Of a stretch of 64,000 bases of DNA, positions 12,501 to 23,395 are shown in pieces. The stretch is taken from positions 21,826,691 through 21,890,690 of the forward strand of contig OX453275.1 of assembly GCA_949710005.1 (NCBI GenBank), in the 5' to 3' direction. Positions within the stretch are counted from its first letter, which is position 1. Every line of letters begins with the position of its first letter. Below the pieces are notes generated by a model. That model was not told the origin of the DNA. It was given only the letters and a program-made list of their open reading frames with translations, and did not search any database. This DNA comes from Ricordea florida. Taxonomy: Eukaryota > Cnidaria > Anthozoa > Corallimorpharia > Ricordeidae. The position numbers were made by a program, and so were the translations under genes.

Positions 12501-13624
12501 AGAACATTTTTCCTATTTCTTTTAGAAAACACCGCGACAAAAAAAAGAAAACAACTTGTTAACTTTGATGACCAAAAATGTAAATTCTCTTTGGTCGAGT
12601 CATCATTACGTCAACAGCTCGTGCTAGTTTTGTGTTTCTATCGAGTTACAGAAACATGAATTCTAACCAATCAGCGCGCGTATTTTCTTAGGACTGCTTT
12701 CTAAAAGATCAATAGCTGACAAAGATACCTGCTATCGAACAACCGAAAATGCAAGATGTGCTGAAGGGGCTAAACGTGGTGTCTGGTGCATTTGCTATCG
12801 GAAGCAAGACACTGTAAAAGGCCGCACACGCGTTTTGGGAGCGAGACAAAGGGCTCTTTTGAAGGGTGAAGTTTGAAGTTGTATAATTGACGTCAGAACA
12901 AAGGGATGTGATAGATAGATAGATAGGTAGATAGATAACTTTAATTCAAATCATCTGGCAGCCCTCTAAGGCTGAATTGCATGAATTTACAAGTACATTT
13001 GATAAAACACTTAAAATATGAAAATGTTTAAACAATTCTAAAAATTTACAAAATTTACTTTAAGGGTTTCCTATACAAAACTTCTAACGCCTGCACATGG
13101 TACGCGAAATACTAATTACTAATTGTTTTAGTAGCGAAATACTAAGGCAAAGAAACTGCCAGTAGCCAGATTCGGATCCCTTTCCATACAAAGATCAGGT
13201 CAGAGACACACGTGTTTCTTATCTGAGGAAAGATTATCGCTTTAAGCGTAAAAAAAAATTGATGTTTTTTGCCACATTTCAGTTAACATTTTTTGTTCTC
13301 AAAGTTAGATAGCCGGCATTCAGTTAAGGGAAACGTCACCTTGGTATCAAGAAATTAGGACACACAAAATATTTTAATCCCTCTAAAAAAAAATTATCAC
13401 TGTTCTCAGTTTGATAGTGTCGAAACGTTTTGTGCGTTTTCTCTGCACCTACGCCTAGACTAACTGAAATATAACACTGCAAAATTCGTTTTCTGTATGG
13501 AAGACACTTTTATCCCTTAGCGCCAATCTTTGCTACGTTCTGGCTGCCAGAGGCGGCATGGTCTTCACGTTCAGCTCCCACCACAAAACCATGGAGTTTA
13601 CTATCTCTATTCCGTATGAGGCTA
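12501..13624. other. Non-coding stretch with a short GATA tract
   Basis: Apart from the half-MITE near 12635 and a GATA microsatellite at 12909-12937, nothing is recognised. Confidence 0.5.
12909..12937. repeat. (GATA)n microsatellite
   Basis: About seven GATA units with one GGTA interruption. Confidence 0.9.
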
Positions 13625-13920
13625 CTCTGTTAACAGTACTGCACTGTACTACATACACAGTGAGTGCAGTTCTTAATTAAACCATACAGTGCGACCATTC
13701 TTTCAGAAACTACTGGAATAAACTGCACTGTGGTACTGTTTATTTTATTACACGGTGTGGTTTTAGTTTTACACCTGTGTATCAAACCATGCACTTTCGC
13801 AGTGTGACCTTTCTTGAGAAAGCTACTGAACACTTCTGTGGTGTGGTACTATATGTGTTGTTGCCACGTGGTCCTAGCGATTTTCATATAATTCTTTGCA
13901 AAGCTACTTCATAGAACCAC
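13625..13920 (-). repeat. Diverged array of a ~110-bp repeat
   Basis: Two to three degraded units with the words CAGTACTGCACTG, AAACCATACAGTGCGACC, ATTCTTTCAGAAACTACTG and GTACTGTTTATTTTATTACA. These are the reverse complement of the array at 32000-32690 and the same orientation as the single unit near 39100-39215. It is a dispersed minisatellite-like family. Confidence 0.7.
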
Positions 13921-14820
13921 CCTGTGCGACTTTCTCGTAAGTGTGAGTTTTTTCGGCTTTGATTCGGATCTGTTATTATTTTTCCATACCTAATATTTTG
14001 AAAACAAAAAAACCTCAGCTGTAGCACAAAAGAGTGTGATTGAAATTCTGTAATGATGATTTCTGGGTGCGTTTTAGTACCTGTAATAGCGAGCGGATCA
14101 GCTGCGCCATGTTTGATTTCTTAAGAAAACACTAATAAAGAGCGGCGGGTGGTGAACTGAATGATATCTGACCATTTCTTTTAAAAAACAAACTTCAACC
14201 TGTAAAACATGTCGAGGCGGGGTGATTTACTTTAATGTGCGGGTAACTGAATATGATCAGCTGACAAGACAAAAAGAAGCACAAAGAGAATTAAGCTGCC
14301 CGCTGCGTGACAAGGGAATGAAAACTTAAATGGCTAAGCCATGTTACTCAAACAATTGACTTTTAGAGCAGTCTGATTTTTATTCTTTTCTCGACGAAAT
14401 AGTGTCTTGTGGCCATTCTTGGCATGAACAGTACTGCCAAAATGATAAATATTGCGCCCTTCTGTGTTTTACAATGAGTTTTGTGAAGTGTTTAACAATA
14501 TCTACATATACTAAGTCTTTTCTTGTAACATATATTTTTTATTATTTGTTGTATTCTGACTGCTAGCTTAATTCCGTTAATGCTTTCACATTGTTAGAAT
14601 CATCAAACTACAGTTCAACCTTGCTATCCCTTGAAGAAAACGAAAAAAGTTAGAGATAGTGGGGACTTCTATAGTAAATGACTGTAAACACTAGCAAAGG
14701 AAAAGTGGTGTTTGAGTCAGAGATAGAGACTTTTCCGACTCATGACCGCTGTGCCTTCGTGTTTTATAGTTGCCTAATTATTTCTCTCCTAGACCTTCAC
14801 ACATACCGTATGTAAAGCAC
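13921..14820. other. Non-coding stretch, nothing recognised
   Basis: AT-rich DNA with no supported gene, palindrome or tandem repeat. Confidence 0.5.
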
Positions 14821-15720
14821 TGTGGTTCTTTGTTCATCTGTTTCACTGTTATGGTCAAACCTTGAAATTATCAATGGGGTTGTACCTTTTAACCATTTCA
14901 TACTAGATTCAAACCTTGAATCGTATAATGTACAGGGACGGCGGAGCCGGGGGGGGGGGGGCTTTAGCCCCCCCCCCCCCACTTTTGAGGAGGATGACAT
15001 TTTATTTTGTTTAAGCTACAACTTTATACAAGCCTCGTCGGAACCTTTTCGCGTTTGCGTATTTTTAACATTTTCTCAGCCTGTGTTTCCTTCCCACAGA
15101 CGGGAAGCTTGTGTCCAAAAACCGCAGGTTAGCGTTGGAGACGGGAAGGCTGAGAAATAACCTCCAAAATATTGCTGTAAGCATTAAAAGTACCTTTCAT
15201 TTTACGCTTTATCCAGGCTAATTATTTCAAGAAGTATGTCGCGGAGAATGTTGTAAATACGATTTCCGAGACTCCAGATTTCAAAATTTTCTGGGGGAGG
15301 ATGCCCCCAGACCCCCCAACCAACTCGGCCCTCCGGCGCTCGTTTTCAGCCCTCCCACTTCAAAATACGCTCCGCCGTCCCTTGAGTTCTACACAGTTTA
15401 AGATCGAGTTATTTAATTTGGTTTTGTCTTAGAGTCAAACTTTGAGTCATTCAATGTGGATCTAACTTTTGACCCTTTCTCTCTTAGAGTTGAAATCAGA
15501 GTAATTCAATGTGGTTTTAACCGTTTAAATTTTACTCGCAGAATCAAACCTTGAGTTGTTCAATGCGGTTGTGTTAATGTGGCGAGGGTCCAACCTTCTT
15601 CTTCCGGCCGCATTCAAGCTTCACTTATTCAAATGTGGTTCTAACTTTTAACCTTTTCTCTCCAAGAGTTTAATCCAGAGTCATTCACAGCGCAGACATA
15701 TGTATAATAGTTTTGTACCA
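14821..15720 (+). repeat. Degenerate ~70-bp tandem array split by a MITE
   Basis: Repeated words such as AGAGTCAAACTTTGAGTCAT, TTCAATGTGGTTCTAACTTT and TTAACCTTTTCTCT recur about every 65-75 bp on both sides of the element at 14934-15382. This indicates insertion of that element into a pre-existing array. Confidence 0.65.
14934..15382. mobile_element. Non-autonomous DNA element with AGGGACGGCGGAGC ends
   Basis: The left end AGGGACGGCGGAGC is the exact complement of the right end GCTCCGCCGTCCCT. Just inside, a G-run, GCTTTAGC and a C-run form a hairpin. The interior (about 449 bp in total) has no supported ORF. I did not find a convincing target duplication, so superfamily is unknown. Confidence 0.75.
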
Positions 15721-16148
15721 CAAACTCCTTTAAGGCCATATTCTCCAAACTAACATGTATATGACAGTTACAGTTGTACTTACAAAGGAAAATTACTACT
15801 CAGATCTAGAGGTAAAAATCAGTGGTGTACTGTGTTGATGATTATGAATTTGTAAGAGAGGATGGTAACTGCAACCTGCGATTAGGTGTTCTTTTTCGGA
15901 AAACTTCTTCATGGAACGCTTCATCGTCGGTTAAGGTAGTTGTACATAAAACAGTGTTTTACACGTATCAACATGTTCATTTATTGGAGAACCTCTTACT
16001 AGCGTTCCACAAATGTGGCCTCTTGTCAGTGCATGCATGCATGCATGCATGCATACATACATACATGCTTTATTTACACACGGTAAAACCTTCAGTAAGA
16101 ATTACAATAGCTATGGTTCAATAAGAATTAGAACGTAGTTATAATGGA
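15721..16148. other. Non-coding stretch before SINE 2
   Basis: No gene is seen. It includes the GCAT/ACAT microsatellite at 16031-16068. Confidence 0.5.
16031..16068. repeat. (GCAT)n then (ACAT)n microsatellite
   Basis: Alternating GCAT units shift into ACAT units. This is simple-sequence DNA. Confidence 0.9.
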
Positions 16149-16425
16149 GGCAGCGTGGCCGAGTGGTTAGGGCGCCGGACTTGTAATCTGGTCAAGGTCC
16201 CGGGCTCGATTCCCGTCCTGACCACTACCTGGATATGTAATACGGTAATCCCGAGTTTCATATCCTTCACATCATCGGCCACGCTTGTGAAATAGCCAAC
16301 TGGTCTGCCTTCCGCTAGTTGGGATTCTTAGTAAAGAGTTTATGTTGTGTTGTGTTTAATGTAAAAAGTGACTCTGAAAAGCCCCGTGGGGACGAGCCAC
16401 TATAATATGTATGTATGTAAAAACA
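16149..16425 (+). repeat. tRNA-derived SINE of a second family
   Basis: The tRNA-like head at 16149-16224 (GTGGCCGAGTGGTTAGGGCG, anticodon-loop region CTTGTAATC, B-box GGCTCGATTCC) does not pair in the acceptor stem. The body includes GCTAGTTGGGATTCTTAGTA and the 3' part AAAAGCCCCGTGGGGACGAG, followed by an ATGT-rich tail. A short fragment of the same body lies at 50770-50803. Confidence 0.75.
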
Positions 16426-16453
16426 CTGTTTTACAAGGTTGCCGTATGAGAGC

Positions 16454-16600
16454 CTAACTCTCATTTTCATAGAATCGACTTATTTCTTTTTTAAAAGATC
16501 CAACTGATTCGATGGTGCGTAAATTGTTGGGCAAGCTGTTCCAGAGTGAGGCCGCACTGTAGCTAAAACTTTTTTTGAGATAGTTGGTATTTGGTAGAAG
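16454..16600 (-). pseudogene. LINE reverse transcriptase C-terminal fragment
   Basis: The last ~48 codons of a 148-codon frame read LPNTNYLKKSFSYSAASLWN followed by SLPNNLRTIESVGSFKKEI, the hallmark C-terminus of CR1/L2/jockey-like ORF2 proteins (S-F-x-Y-x-x-x-x-x-W-N-S-L-P). Upstream codons of the frame show no RT motifs, so only the 3' terminal piece is present, a typical 5'-truncated insertion. It sits tail to tail with the SINE at 16149-16425. Confidence 0.7.
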
Positions 16601-17737
16601 ATAATCTAACGGCTGCATTATCTTCCTAGTTTCAGATAGATAAATTGACACAGAAAAAGACGAAACAGAAAGGGCGTCTAGACAAGCTGAGAAAAATGAC
16701 GACACTTTGACCCGAAGTTTTGGTGACGTGAGTACAGAGGAAGACGTGATATAGCGGCGAGGCAAGCCTTTCTTTACTGTTAATGGGGAGTAGCAAATAG
16801 ACGCTGTTACATCAGTAAACAAGAAACAAGAAAATGTGTCTCCACAAGGTGAGAAAAAGAACCATAAATTACTTATACTAGAAAAATTGGCGCCGTGCAT
16901 ACATAACCGCAGGGCAAGCCTTCTTCGATTATTGATGGACGTTCTTCAGTAACTACACCTTGTTACATCGTTAACACCAGCTCTGTGCGCCGAGGTACAC
17001 TGTACCATGGATTTTGTGGCGTGACGTCTTTTCAGGTTTGTTTGCACTTTTTTTTGGTCCTTGCTGTGCTCTATGTCTATCAACTGTCTGAACCATTGCA
17101 TGTTTGAATAAACCGCGACTTATTCCTGTCGACGTTTCAACCCGGCTATTCGCGCCTGGTGCGTGCACCGATTTAATGTGATACGAATGAGGTGTACAAA
17201 AACAAGCGGTATTTAGTCTATAGATCCCTTCATAGTCGGTTAGAGACACGACACATCATTATAACCGAGTTGTTTGTTTCCCTTGTTTAATCTTTCTCTT
17301 CTACTACTGTGTGAAATACAGGCCTCTTTTCAACCACTGGTTCTCAAGTCTTTTGTTCACGCTACGGTGCTAAATTCAGTTCTCGCCACTCTGGCGTCGT
17401 CGAGCTATCATAAGCCCTTTTTCCTTGTATACAAATTTGCATACTTTGATAGCATATCGCTTTCCCTCATGTAGTAAACTGATGTTAAATTGACTTAAAG
17501 AATCATATCGCAAGGCATTAATCTCGCGTGATAAATTTTCGCAGGAACGTTTTTTCGCGGGACTTTACTTTCGCAATTTTTGAAAAATCAGTCCCGCGAA
17601 AAAAACGTAACAATAAGATAGTTATTTCCCCTTAAATCGCAAGTAATATATCAATATTTGACTAGTGTTTTGAGCTGATTTGAACTATCCAAAGCTGGTT
17701 TAATTAAGGTCGTTTAAAGGGAATAGTCCTACTCCAG
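16601..17737. other. Non-coding stretch, nothing recognised
   Basis: No supported gene. A ~45-bp segment near 17536-17600 is rich in TCGCGGGAC/GTCCCGCGA and partly self-complementary, a likely small palindromic repeat. Confidence 0.5.
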
Positions 17738-18097
17738 ACTTAGGCCCGGTTCAGACGCCGTACTCCAGCCGAGCCGAATCGAATTCAACGAATTAAGTTC
17801 ACGTGAAGTAAGGCGTCTGAATCAATTCGGAACGGCTGATTTAATTTGGATCGGCCCAGCAATTAATCCCACCTGGCTTAGCCGGGAAGAACGGCTGTAG
17901 ACCGGCTTTAATTCAGACGCCGTACTTCACATGAGCCGAATCAAATGCATACTACCGAAACAGGTAGACCGCGAATTGAAAGATACGCGTGACAGTTGAT
18001 TTTGGTGCTAAACGTCAACGACTTAGGTCACGTGGCTTTGTCTTTCAAACCAAAACCACGAACTCACGTGGTCACATTCCGAGGAGCGAGCCAAAGA

Positions 18098-18334
18098 ATG
18101 GCGTTCTCCGTAAACAGCAAAGGGCGAAGTTACTACCGAGGAAAATCAATCGATGAAAGTTTGAGAGGAAGTGTTATCGACTCCATTATGGCGGAAGGCG
18201 GAGATCCAGCCTCAGGGTTCTTTCCAGGAAAGTTTTCCGATGTTGGTAACCGCTTCAGAGTGTCAACTCAATTTGTTTCAAAGTTATGGCCAAATGTTTG
18301 CGCTACGGGTGACCATTTGCCTTCGAAGAATTAA
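18098..18334 (+). CDS. Small paired-like HTH protein of a transposon
   Basis: A 78-codon ORF from ATG at 18098. It contains GRSYYRGKSIDESLRGSVID, then FPGKFSDVGNRFRVSTQFVS and KLW. This spacing resembles a paired-box-type N-terminal DNA-binding subdomain: R-G-K-x-x-x-x-x-L-R, a linker, then the recognition helix V-S-x-x-x-V-S-K-x-W. Such domains occur at the N-terminus of several DNA transposases. No catalytic part is present nearby, so this is a remnant or an isolated binding module. It overlaps the opposite-strand PB1-like ORF by 4 bp at the stop codons. Homology is inferred by eye. Confidence 0.4.
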   Translation: MAFSVNSKGRSYYRGKSIDESLRGSVIDSIMAEGGDPASGFFPGKFSDVGNRFRVSTQFVSKLWPNVCATGDHLPSKN

Positions 18335-18645
18335 ATTAACTCAGGTGTTGATTTAGGTTGCCACATGATTTTTATCTTTAAACGCCGAAATGTCGTTCCT
18401 TGCACTTTGGAAGCACAACGCCAGGCATCGTGGAAGGAGTCGTTCGGGCGTATGGTTACCAACGTGTTCTCATCATCCGCGCACAGTACTCGTAGTTCCG
18501 TGTCAGGTATAAACTGTAAACTCTCAATTTTACCTCTAATTACTTGCATGAGATCTTCAAAATTCTGTATTATACTTTCGGTGAAGATGACTTCACACCT
18601 GTCGACTCCTTCTGGGATGCTATAAAAAGCTTTTAGCTGCAACAT
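18331..18645 (-). CDS. Small PB1-like protein
   Basis: A 104-codon ORF from ATG at 18645. The C-terminal half has TELRVLCADDENTLVTIRPN, then DSFHDAWRCA. This is like the acidic OPCA-type segment of PB1 domains (beta strand, D-x-D/E-x-D/E, hydrophobic strand, then helix). PB1 domains mediate heterodimer formation. It lies inside the palindromic element, convergent with the HTH ORF, so it probably belongs to a transposon. No wider function can be assigned. Confidence 0.35.
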   Translation of the reverse strand: MLQLKAFYSIPEGVDRCEVIFTESIIQNFEDLMQVIRGKIESLQFIPDTELRVLCADDENTLVTIRPNDSFHDAWRCASKVQGTTFRRLKIKIMWQPKSTPELI

Positions 18646-19224
18646 ACTTGTGACCAGAGAAGGAAGAAAAGCAAAAAGGGCAACTATTGTAGTCTGCTAC
18701 ACAGCCGTTATTAGTTTCGTCACGCAACGCTCCTCCCCACTTATCGTAGAGTTCTGGAATGTGGTCACGTGAGTTCATGTTTTTGGTTTGAAAGACAAAG
18801 CCACGTGACCTAAGTCGTTGACGTTTAGCGCCAAAATCAACTGTCACGCGTATCTTTTAATTCGCGGTCTACCTGTTTCGGTAGTAAGTTATCATAATGT
18901 ATTTTCCACTGTCTTTTTACCTGAGAGCATGCGCAGGTTATCGGAGAACGAAAAATGGCGGGTAAAACTTTCCACAGTTTCGTGCGACTCCAACTGAGTC
19001 CCAATATGAATGCATAGTTGGTAGAGGGGACTGGTTAGGAAATCCGGCAAACTTCAAAGGGATAGGTTATTGTTCGATTTTATAAAGATCACGTGATAAT
19101 GACCGTGCAATACCTAAAGTTGCGTCGCAGATCACATGAAGTTGTTGTTTCACGGAAATATCGAGGTTTTCTTTCTTTTTAAATAGTTTAAATCGTTATC
19201 AAACTAGCTGCTTGTGTAAACATA

Positions 19225-21204
19225 ATGCCAGGCGACAATTGTGCCGTAGTTGGGTGCGGATCGTGCAGGAATACTAAAGGAATCGGGATATGGAAGCTCC
19301 CTGCTCCGAGAAACGAGGAGTATAAACAGTGGCGAGAACAGTGGCTGAATGAGCTGACGAAAACACGAGAAGTGGATAAGGACTTCCAAAGATTAATCGA
19401 CAATGATAGAGTGTATACATGCGAAAAGCACTTCGGACCTGATGACATAGAAATTTGTAAGTAGTGCATGTTAAGTTGCGATCGTTGTAGACAGATGATA
19501 ATTCTGATCGTGAACTTAAGTATCTTAACATTCTTTAAGCAATGTCTGCTTTTCTTGCAGTTCATTCTGAAAAGATGACGAAGAAAAAGCCAAAGTTTGG
19601 AGCCCTCCCAACGCTTAATATGCCTAAGAAAAGCCACGATTCAAGGAAGCCTGTGCCGAGACTGCCGAGGTTCATTGTAAGAGATTATGAAGGCAACGAG
19701 TCGAACAAACGGATCTACAAGAACTTTGAGGAACTTTGTGTCAGAGTAAAATCTCTGAAAACTCTTTCCACGTGGAAATTAGAACAACTGAACGACAGAA
19801 TGCTTATTAAAAGGCTAAGGGATTCGTTTTTATTACCAGAACTCGAACTAGTAATCGACGACAGTCTTGGGTTCACTATCAAAGTGTATGGGTGCTTCTT
19901 ACCTGGAGACCACGAACTTTATTCAAACTACTTAAGGTCTGTTATGAATGTGTCCGTTTCTAACCTTGTCAAGGATATGGAGAGTTATTTTATTTGCCCT
20001 GGTGTTGATCCTTCAACTTGTCATGGTGTGATACAGCATGTCGTTCCAAAGTATGTAGATCACTTGAAGGAAGAAGAAGATTTTTTCCCAAGTAAACAGT
20101 ACTGGCGTGCTAAGGGATGTGAACTTCTGTGTGAAGGCAATAACCAGCAGTGCTTGTCTTGCTCCAAATATTCGCATGCAGTGGATAAAAGAAAAAGATC
20201 AAAGCTAAAAAAATTATCAGAGCCAGCCCACATCAACTCTCCAGTATCACAAACACCGCCTGAGCGAATTAAACTCACACTCCAAATGCAGAGATTAAAG
20301 TGTGCACAACTTGAGCAACATTTGAAAGAGATGAAAGCAGAAATAAAAAAGTCCAGCGTCGAGGTTGGCCATGATCTAAGCAAGGATCTAGTATCAATTC
20401 TGGGGAAAACCAGTGCTAAAATAACTCCATTCATGGAGTTATTTTGGCAGCAGCAGAAAAAAATGTTTTCAAGCAGTACGACTGGAGTACGATTTCATCC
20501 AATGATAAGAAGATACTGTTTGTCATTGGCAGCGAAATCTCCATCCTGCTATGAGGAATTGAGAAACAGCGGAATTCTTGTGTTACCAAGTCAGCGCACA
20601 CTGAGGGACTACAGGAACTTTATAAGGCCAAAGAGAGGTTTTCAAGAAAGTGTCCTACAAGAGCTTAAAGCAATGACAGACACGTACTTTGATGTACAGA
20701 GATACATTGTGTTGCTCTTTGATGAGATGAAAATCATGTCTAATCTTGTCTTTGACAAGTTTACTGGTGAACTTATTGGTTATGTGGACTTGGGGGATCC
20801 AAGAGTGGAAACAGATTACCCTGAACCGACCAGGCAACTTTACTGCAAATGCCAGAAGCAGAATGTTCCTGTCGCGGCAAACATATGAGGGGATGCAGAT
20901 AACAACCCATTCAGTTGTCGAAGCTACCAAGTTCCTACTTCAAGAAGGGGTGGAATATGTTTTGACAGAGAGATTTTGTCAAGATCCAATTGAAGAATAT
21001 TTTGGAAGTCAACGAAAGATCGGAAGAAGAAATGACAACCCAGATATTCGAATGTTTGGATATAATGACAACACTATTCGAATTCAACGCTCTGTTTCTT
21101 GTCAGTCTGGAAACACCAGAGGAAGGAAAGATAAGAGGAAGGCATGGGTTAATGTTAGCGATGACCCTCTACCAAAGAGAAAAAAGGAAAAAAGTGAACT
21201 TTGA
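19225..21204 (+). pseudogene. THAP-domain P-element-like transposase, internally deleted
   Basis: Exon 1 (19225-19456) encodes a THAP zinc finger with Cys6, Cys11, Cys66 and His69 and ends at a GTAAGT donor. Exon 2 starts at 19561 after TTTTCTTGCAG, giving in phase DDIEIFHSEKMTKKKPKFG. It continues through a Lys-rich linker, a coiled-coil-like segment near 20280-20360, and the start of the RNase H-like core ([20 protein letters not shown], then YVDLGDP). At about 20795-20805 the frame jumps. The next recognisable family sequence ([20 protein letters not shown], then [17 protein letters not shown] and GRRNDNP) is in another frame and about 250 codons of the usual protein are missing, including the remaining catalytic residues and the GTP-binding insertion. 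It is therefore dead as a transposase, although a truncated THAP protein (stop at 20886) could still bind transposon ends. Confidence 0.8.
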
Positions 21205-22008
21205 GAACTAAATGAAAGAATAGAGTGCAAACACTAAAAGCATAAAATCACTAAATCTAAATAGTACTAAATCAAGCAAATTCCTTTGTTTCCTATTGTT
21301 CAATTAGTACTATTTTGTACTACTTACTACTATTTCATGCTTTAAGTGTTTGCATTCTACTGAATGAGTTATTAATTTATACACTAGGTGAATTTTCAAT
21401 AGACAGTTGTAAATAATTTCATGCTTAACTGATAAATGTTTTGTTTCATAGTGATATCATCTTCACTTATACCCTTTCGAAATTAAAATCATAGATTGAC
21501 AAGGAATCTTGTAAGGACATTTGAATCTAAGGACTCAGAGATATCAAATGTTTTCCATGTCTAATGTCTTTTAATATTAAACAAGCATTTAGCTTTAATT
21601 AAAAAATGTTATTATCAAGCTTTTGGATCATAAGCTTTACATATAACTTTAAAAACAGTTTAACATTAACCTCATATGTTTTGCAGAATAATAACTTATT
21701 CAATAAGAAATATGAAGGCCATGTTCAGATACTGTAACAGCTGTGAAGTATACAAAATTACTTTCACTAGATACATGGAAAGTATTAAAAATCAAACTTC
21801 ATTTTAAATTTGGAATAGACTGTGCTTGTTAAAATATCTGAACTTGGTCTACTATATCTCGAAGGAAGGCAGTGTTATGTTGAATTACAGTCATTTGATT
21901 GGGATATAAAATGACAACCATTAATATCACCAGCCCTCAAATTATTGTTCACATATAACACTAAAAGTTGGAAATGAAGACATTTGATAATTTTAAATAA
22001 GCATTTTT
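21205..22008. other. AT-rich gap between convergent transposon genes
   Basis: About 800 bp holding the 3' UTRs of the two convergent genes. It is rich in TAAT and TTTAA words and has no coding signal. A short inverted pair of ACTAAATAGTAC-type words occurs near 21255-21340. Confidence 0.6.
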
Positions 22009-23395
22009 CTAAGGCTGTAGAATCTCAGAATCTTTGCTTGCTCGGCTTATGTGTTTCCTTAATGCCTTCTCCTTGACTAGTTTCATCTGTAACTTATACT
22101 TCTGAACAACATCTCGAGCAAATGAAAATGACCGAACTCTGATGTACAAGTCAATAATGTTTTGCAGCACATCCTTGGCCACTCTATCATCTAATTTAAG
22201 TTCTGAGTTTGCCTTAATGCATTTGAAAGCTGTTTGTACTTCACTATCCTTAGTTGATTTTGACCTAATCTCATTAATGTCAATCCCTGCTGCAGGACAG
22301 TTGGAAGTTAAAACTCTAAAGTACTTTTCAGTCCTAATAAATATTGTTTGTGCAGGTTTTGTGATTCCCCAGAGTCCTCCACGGTTGAGCAATGAAGTAA
22401 GCGTATGATTGTCTGTCATTATGTGCTCTTGCTCTTTGCCAGCAATTAGAAAAGCAACTGACTGCTGGCTGGCTGTCGATTTTGATTTGGTGTGTTTGTT
22501 ATATAATTTGTGCAGCACATATCCACCAACATACTGCAAACCTGTCATTTCTTTATCAGTTAACTTAATGTCAAAAGCCTTGACAGGAACAACAGACTTC
22601 TCTTTGCTATTCACTAGCATTATATCAGCTATTTTAGTTGAGAGCAGTGTGGCAGCATTCCTAGACAATCCAGTGAAGTACTTGGTAGAATTTAATGGCA
22701 CGGTGGAATAGAACATAGTATAGAATTTCTCCTGGTCTTTCTTTTTCATCAGCTGTTTAAAAATCTTTTGTAAGTCGGCAAATTCCATCGATTCTTCTGG
22801 CAAGTTTGTGAATTCATAAGCACTGAGCTCTTCTCTGATGTCCTTCGAGAACACCTTGTTGTTAACCAAACGGCGTTTGGCTTCCTTGACCATATTTGCA
22901 AGCATTTCGTTTGTAAATTCGCCTTCATCAGTCTCTGGATCATTATCGTTTTCCTCTTTATGCTTACAAGTAATGTGCCTTTTCAAACCACCAACACTTT
23001 TGCATTTCTTTGAACAGAATGGACAAGAGATCTCTCGGTCTTGTACCTAGTGAAGAGAAGAAAAATAGCGTCGTAGTAGCTGTTAATGCCGACTAACACC
23101 CCAAAACTAAATCATGAAGAGTTTATGGAACTTGCAAATGGCCATATTTCTACTGATATTTCGAGACAAGTGGAGCTTAGTTCAGTTCTGTTAGTCGAGT
23201 TTCCAAGTGAGGTCGATCGATCTGACCACAAACTCCTGTATCATTACTAGATCTTTAGAAATATGAGCGAATTCCTCCACTCACCTCAGTCACAGCTTCT
23301 TCAAAGTATTCATCGACATTGTCATCCCCCTCCAAAGCCTCAAGAACTGCATCCAAATCAACTCCAAAAAGAAAAAGATCGCTATCTTCGGCCAT
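22009..23395 (-). CDS. Intact second gene of the P-like transposon, C2H2-finger protein
   Basis: Two exons on the - strand. Exon 1 (23395-23285) begins MAEDSDLFLFGVDLDAVLEA, is 37 codons and ends GAG before a GTGAGT donor. Exon 2 (23046-22009) follows CTCTTCACTAG and stays in phase, giving 382 residues without interruption. The N-terminus is acidic. A C2H2 finger (Cys45, Cys48, His61, His66; CPFCSKKCKSVGGLKRHI) is followed by an acidic linker and about 300 residues with two islands: GLQYVGGYVLHKLYNKH (206-222) and LLNRGGLWGITKP (256-268). Y-V/I-A/G-G-Y-V and R-G-G-L motifs also occur in the C-terminal region of P/THAP9-type transposases. My inference is that this protein supplies that region as a separate subunit or DNA-targeting partner. 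It ends convergently with the broken transposase, and it alone remains open. Confidence 0.75.

Larger units (their letters stand above)
17951..18885. mobile_element. Nested 935-bp palindromic element
   Basis: The left arm starts ACTACCGAAACAGGTAGACC and runs about 130 bp through GACTTAGGTCACGTGGCTTT. The right arm ending at 18885 is its complement with few mismatches. It contains two convergent small ORFs (18098-18334 + and 18331-18645 -). It lies between outer and inner left-end sequences of the P-like element and has no counterpart on the right side, which supports later insertion. It could instead be an ancestral part of the left end. Confidence 0.65.

Noticed and set aside
14822-15160. 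112-codon open frame
   Set aside because: It runs through the tandem array and the poly-G/poly-C hairpin of a MITE.
16149-16224. Functional tRNA gene with TGT-like anticodon
   Set aside because: The acceptor halves do not pair and the sequence continues into a SINE body.
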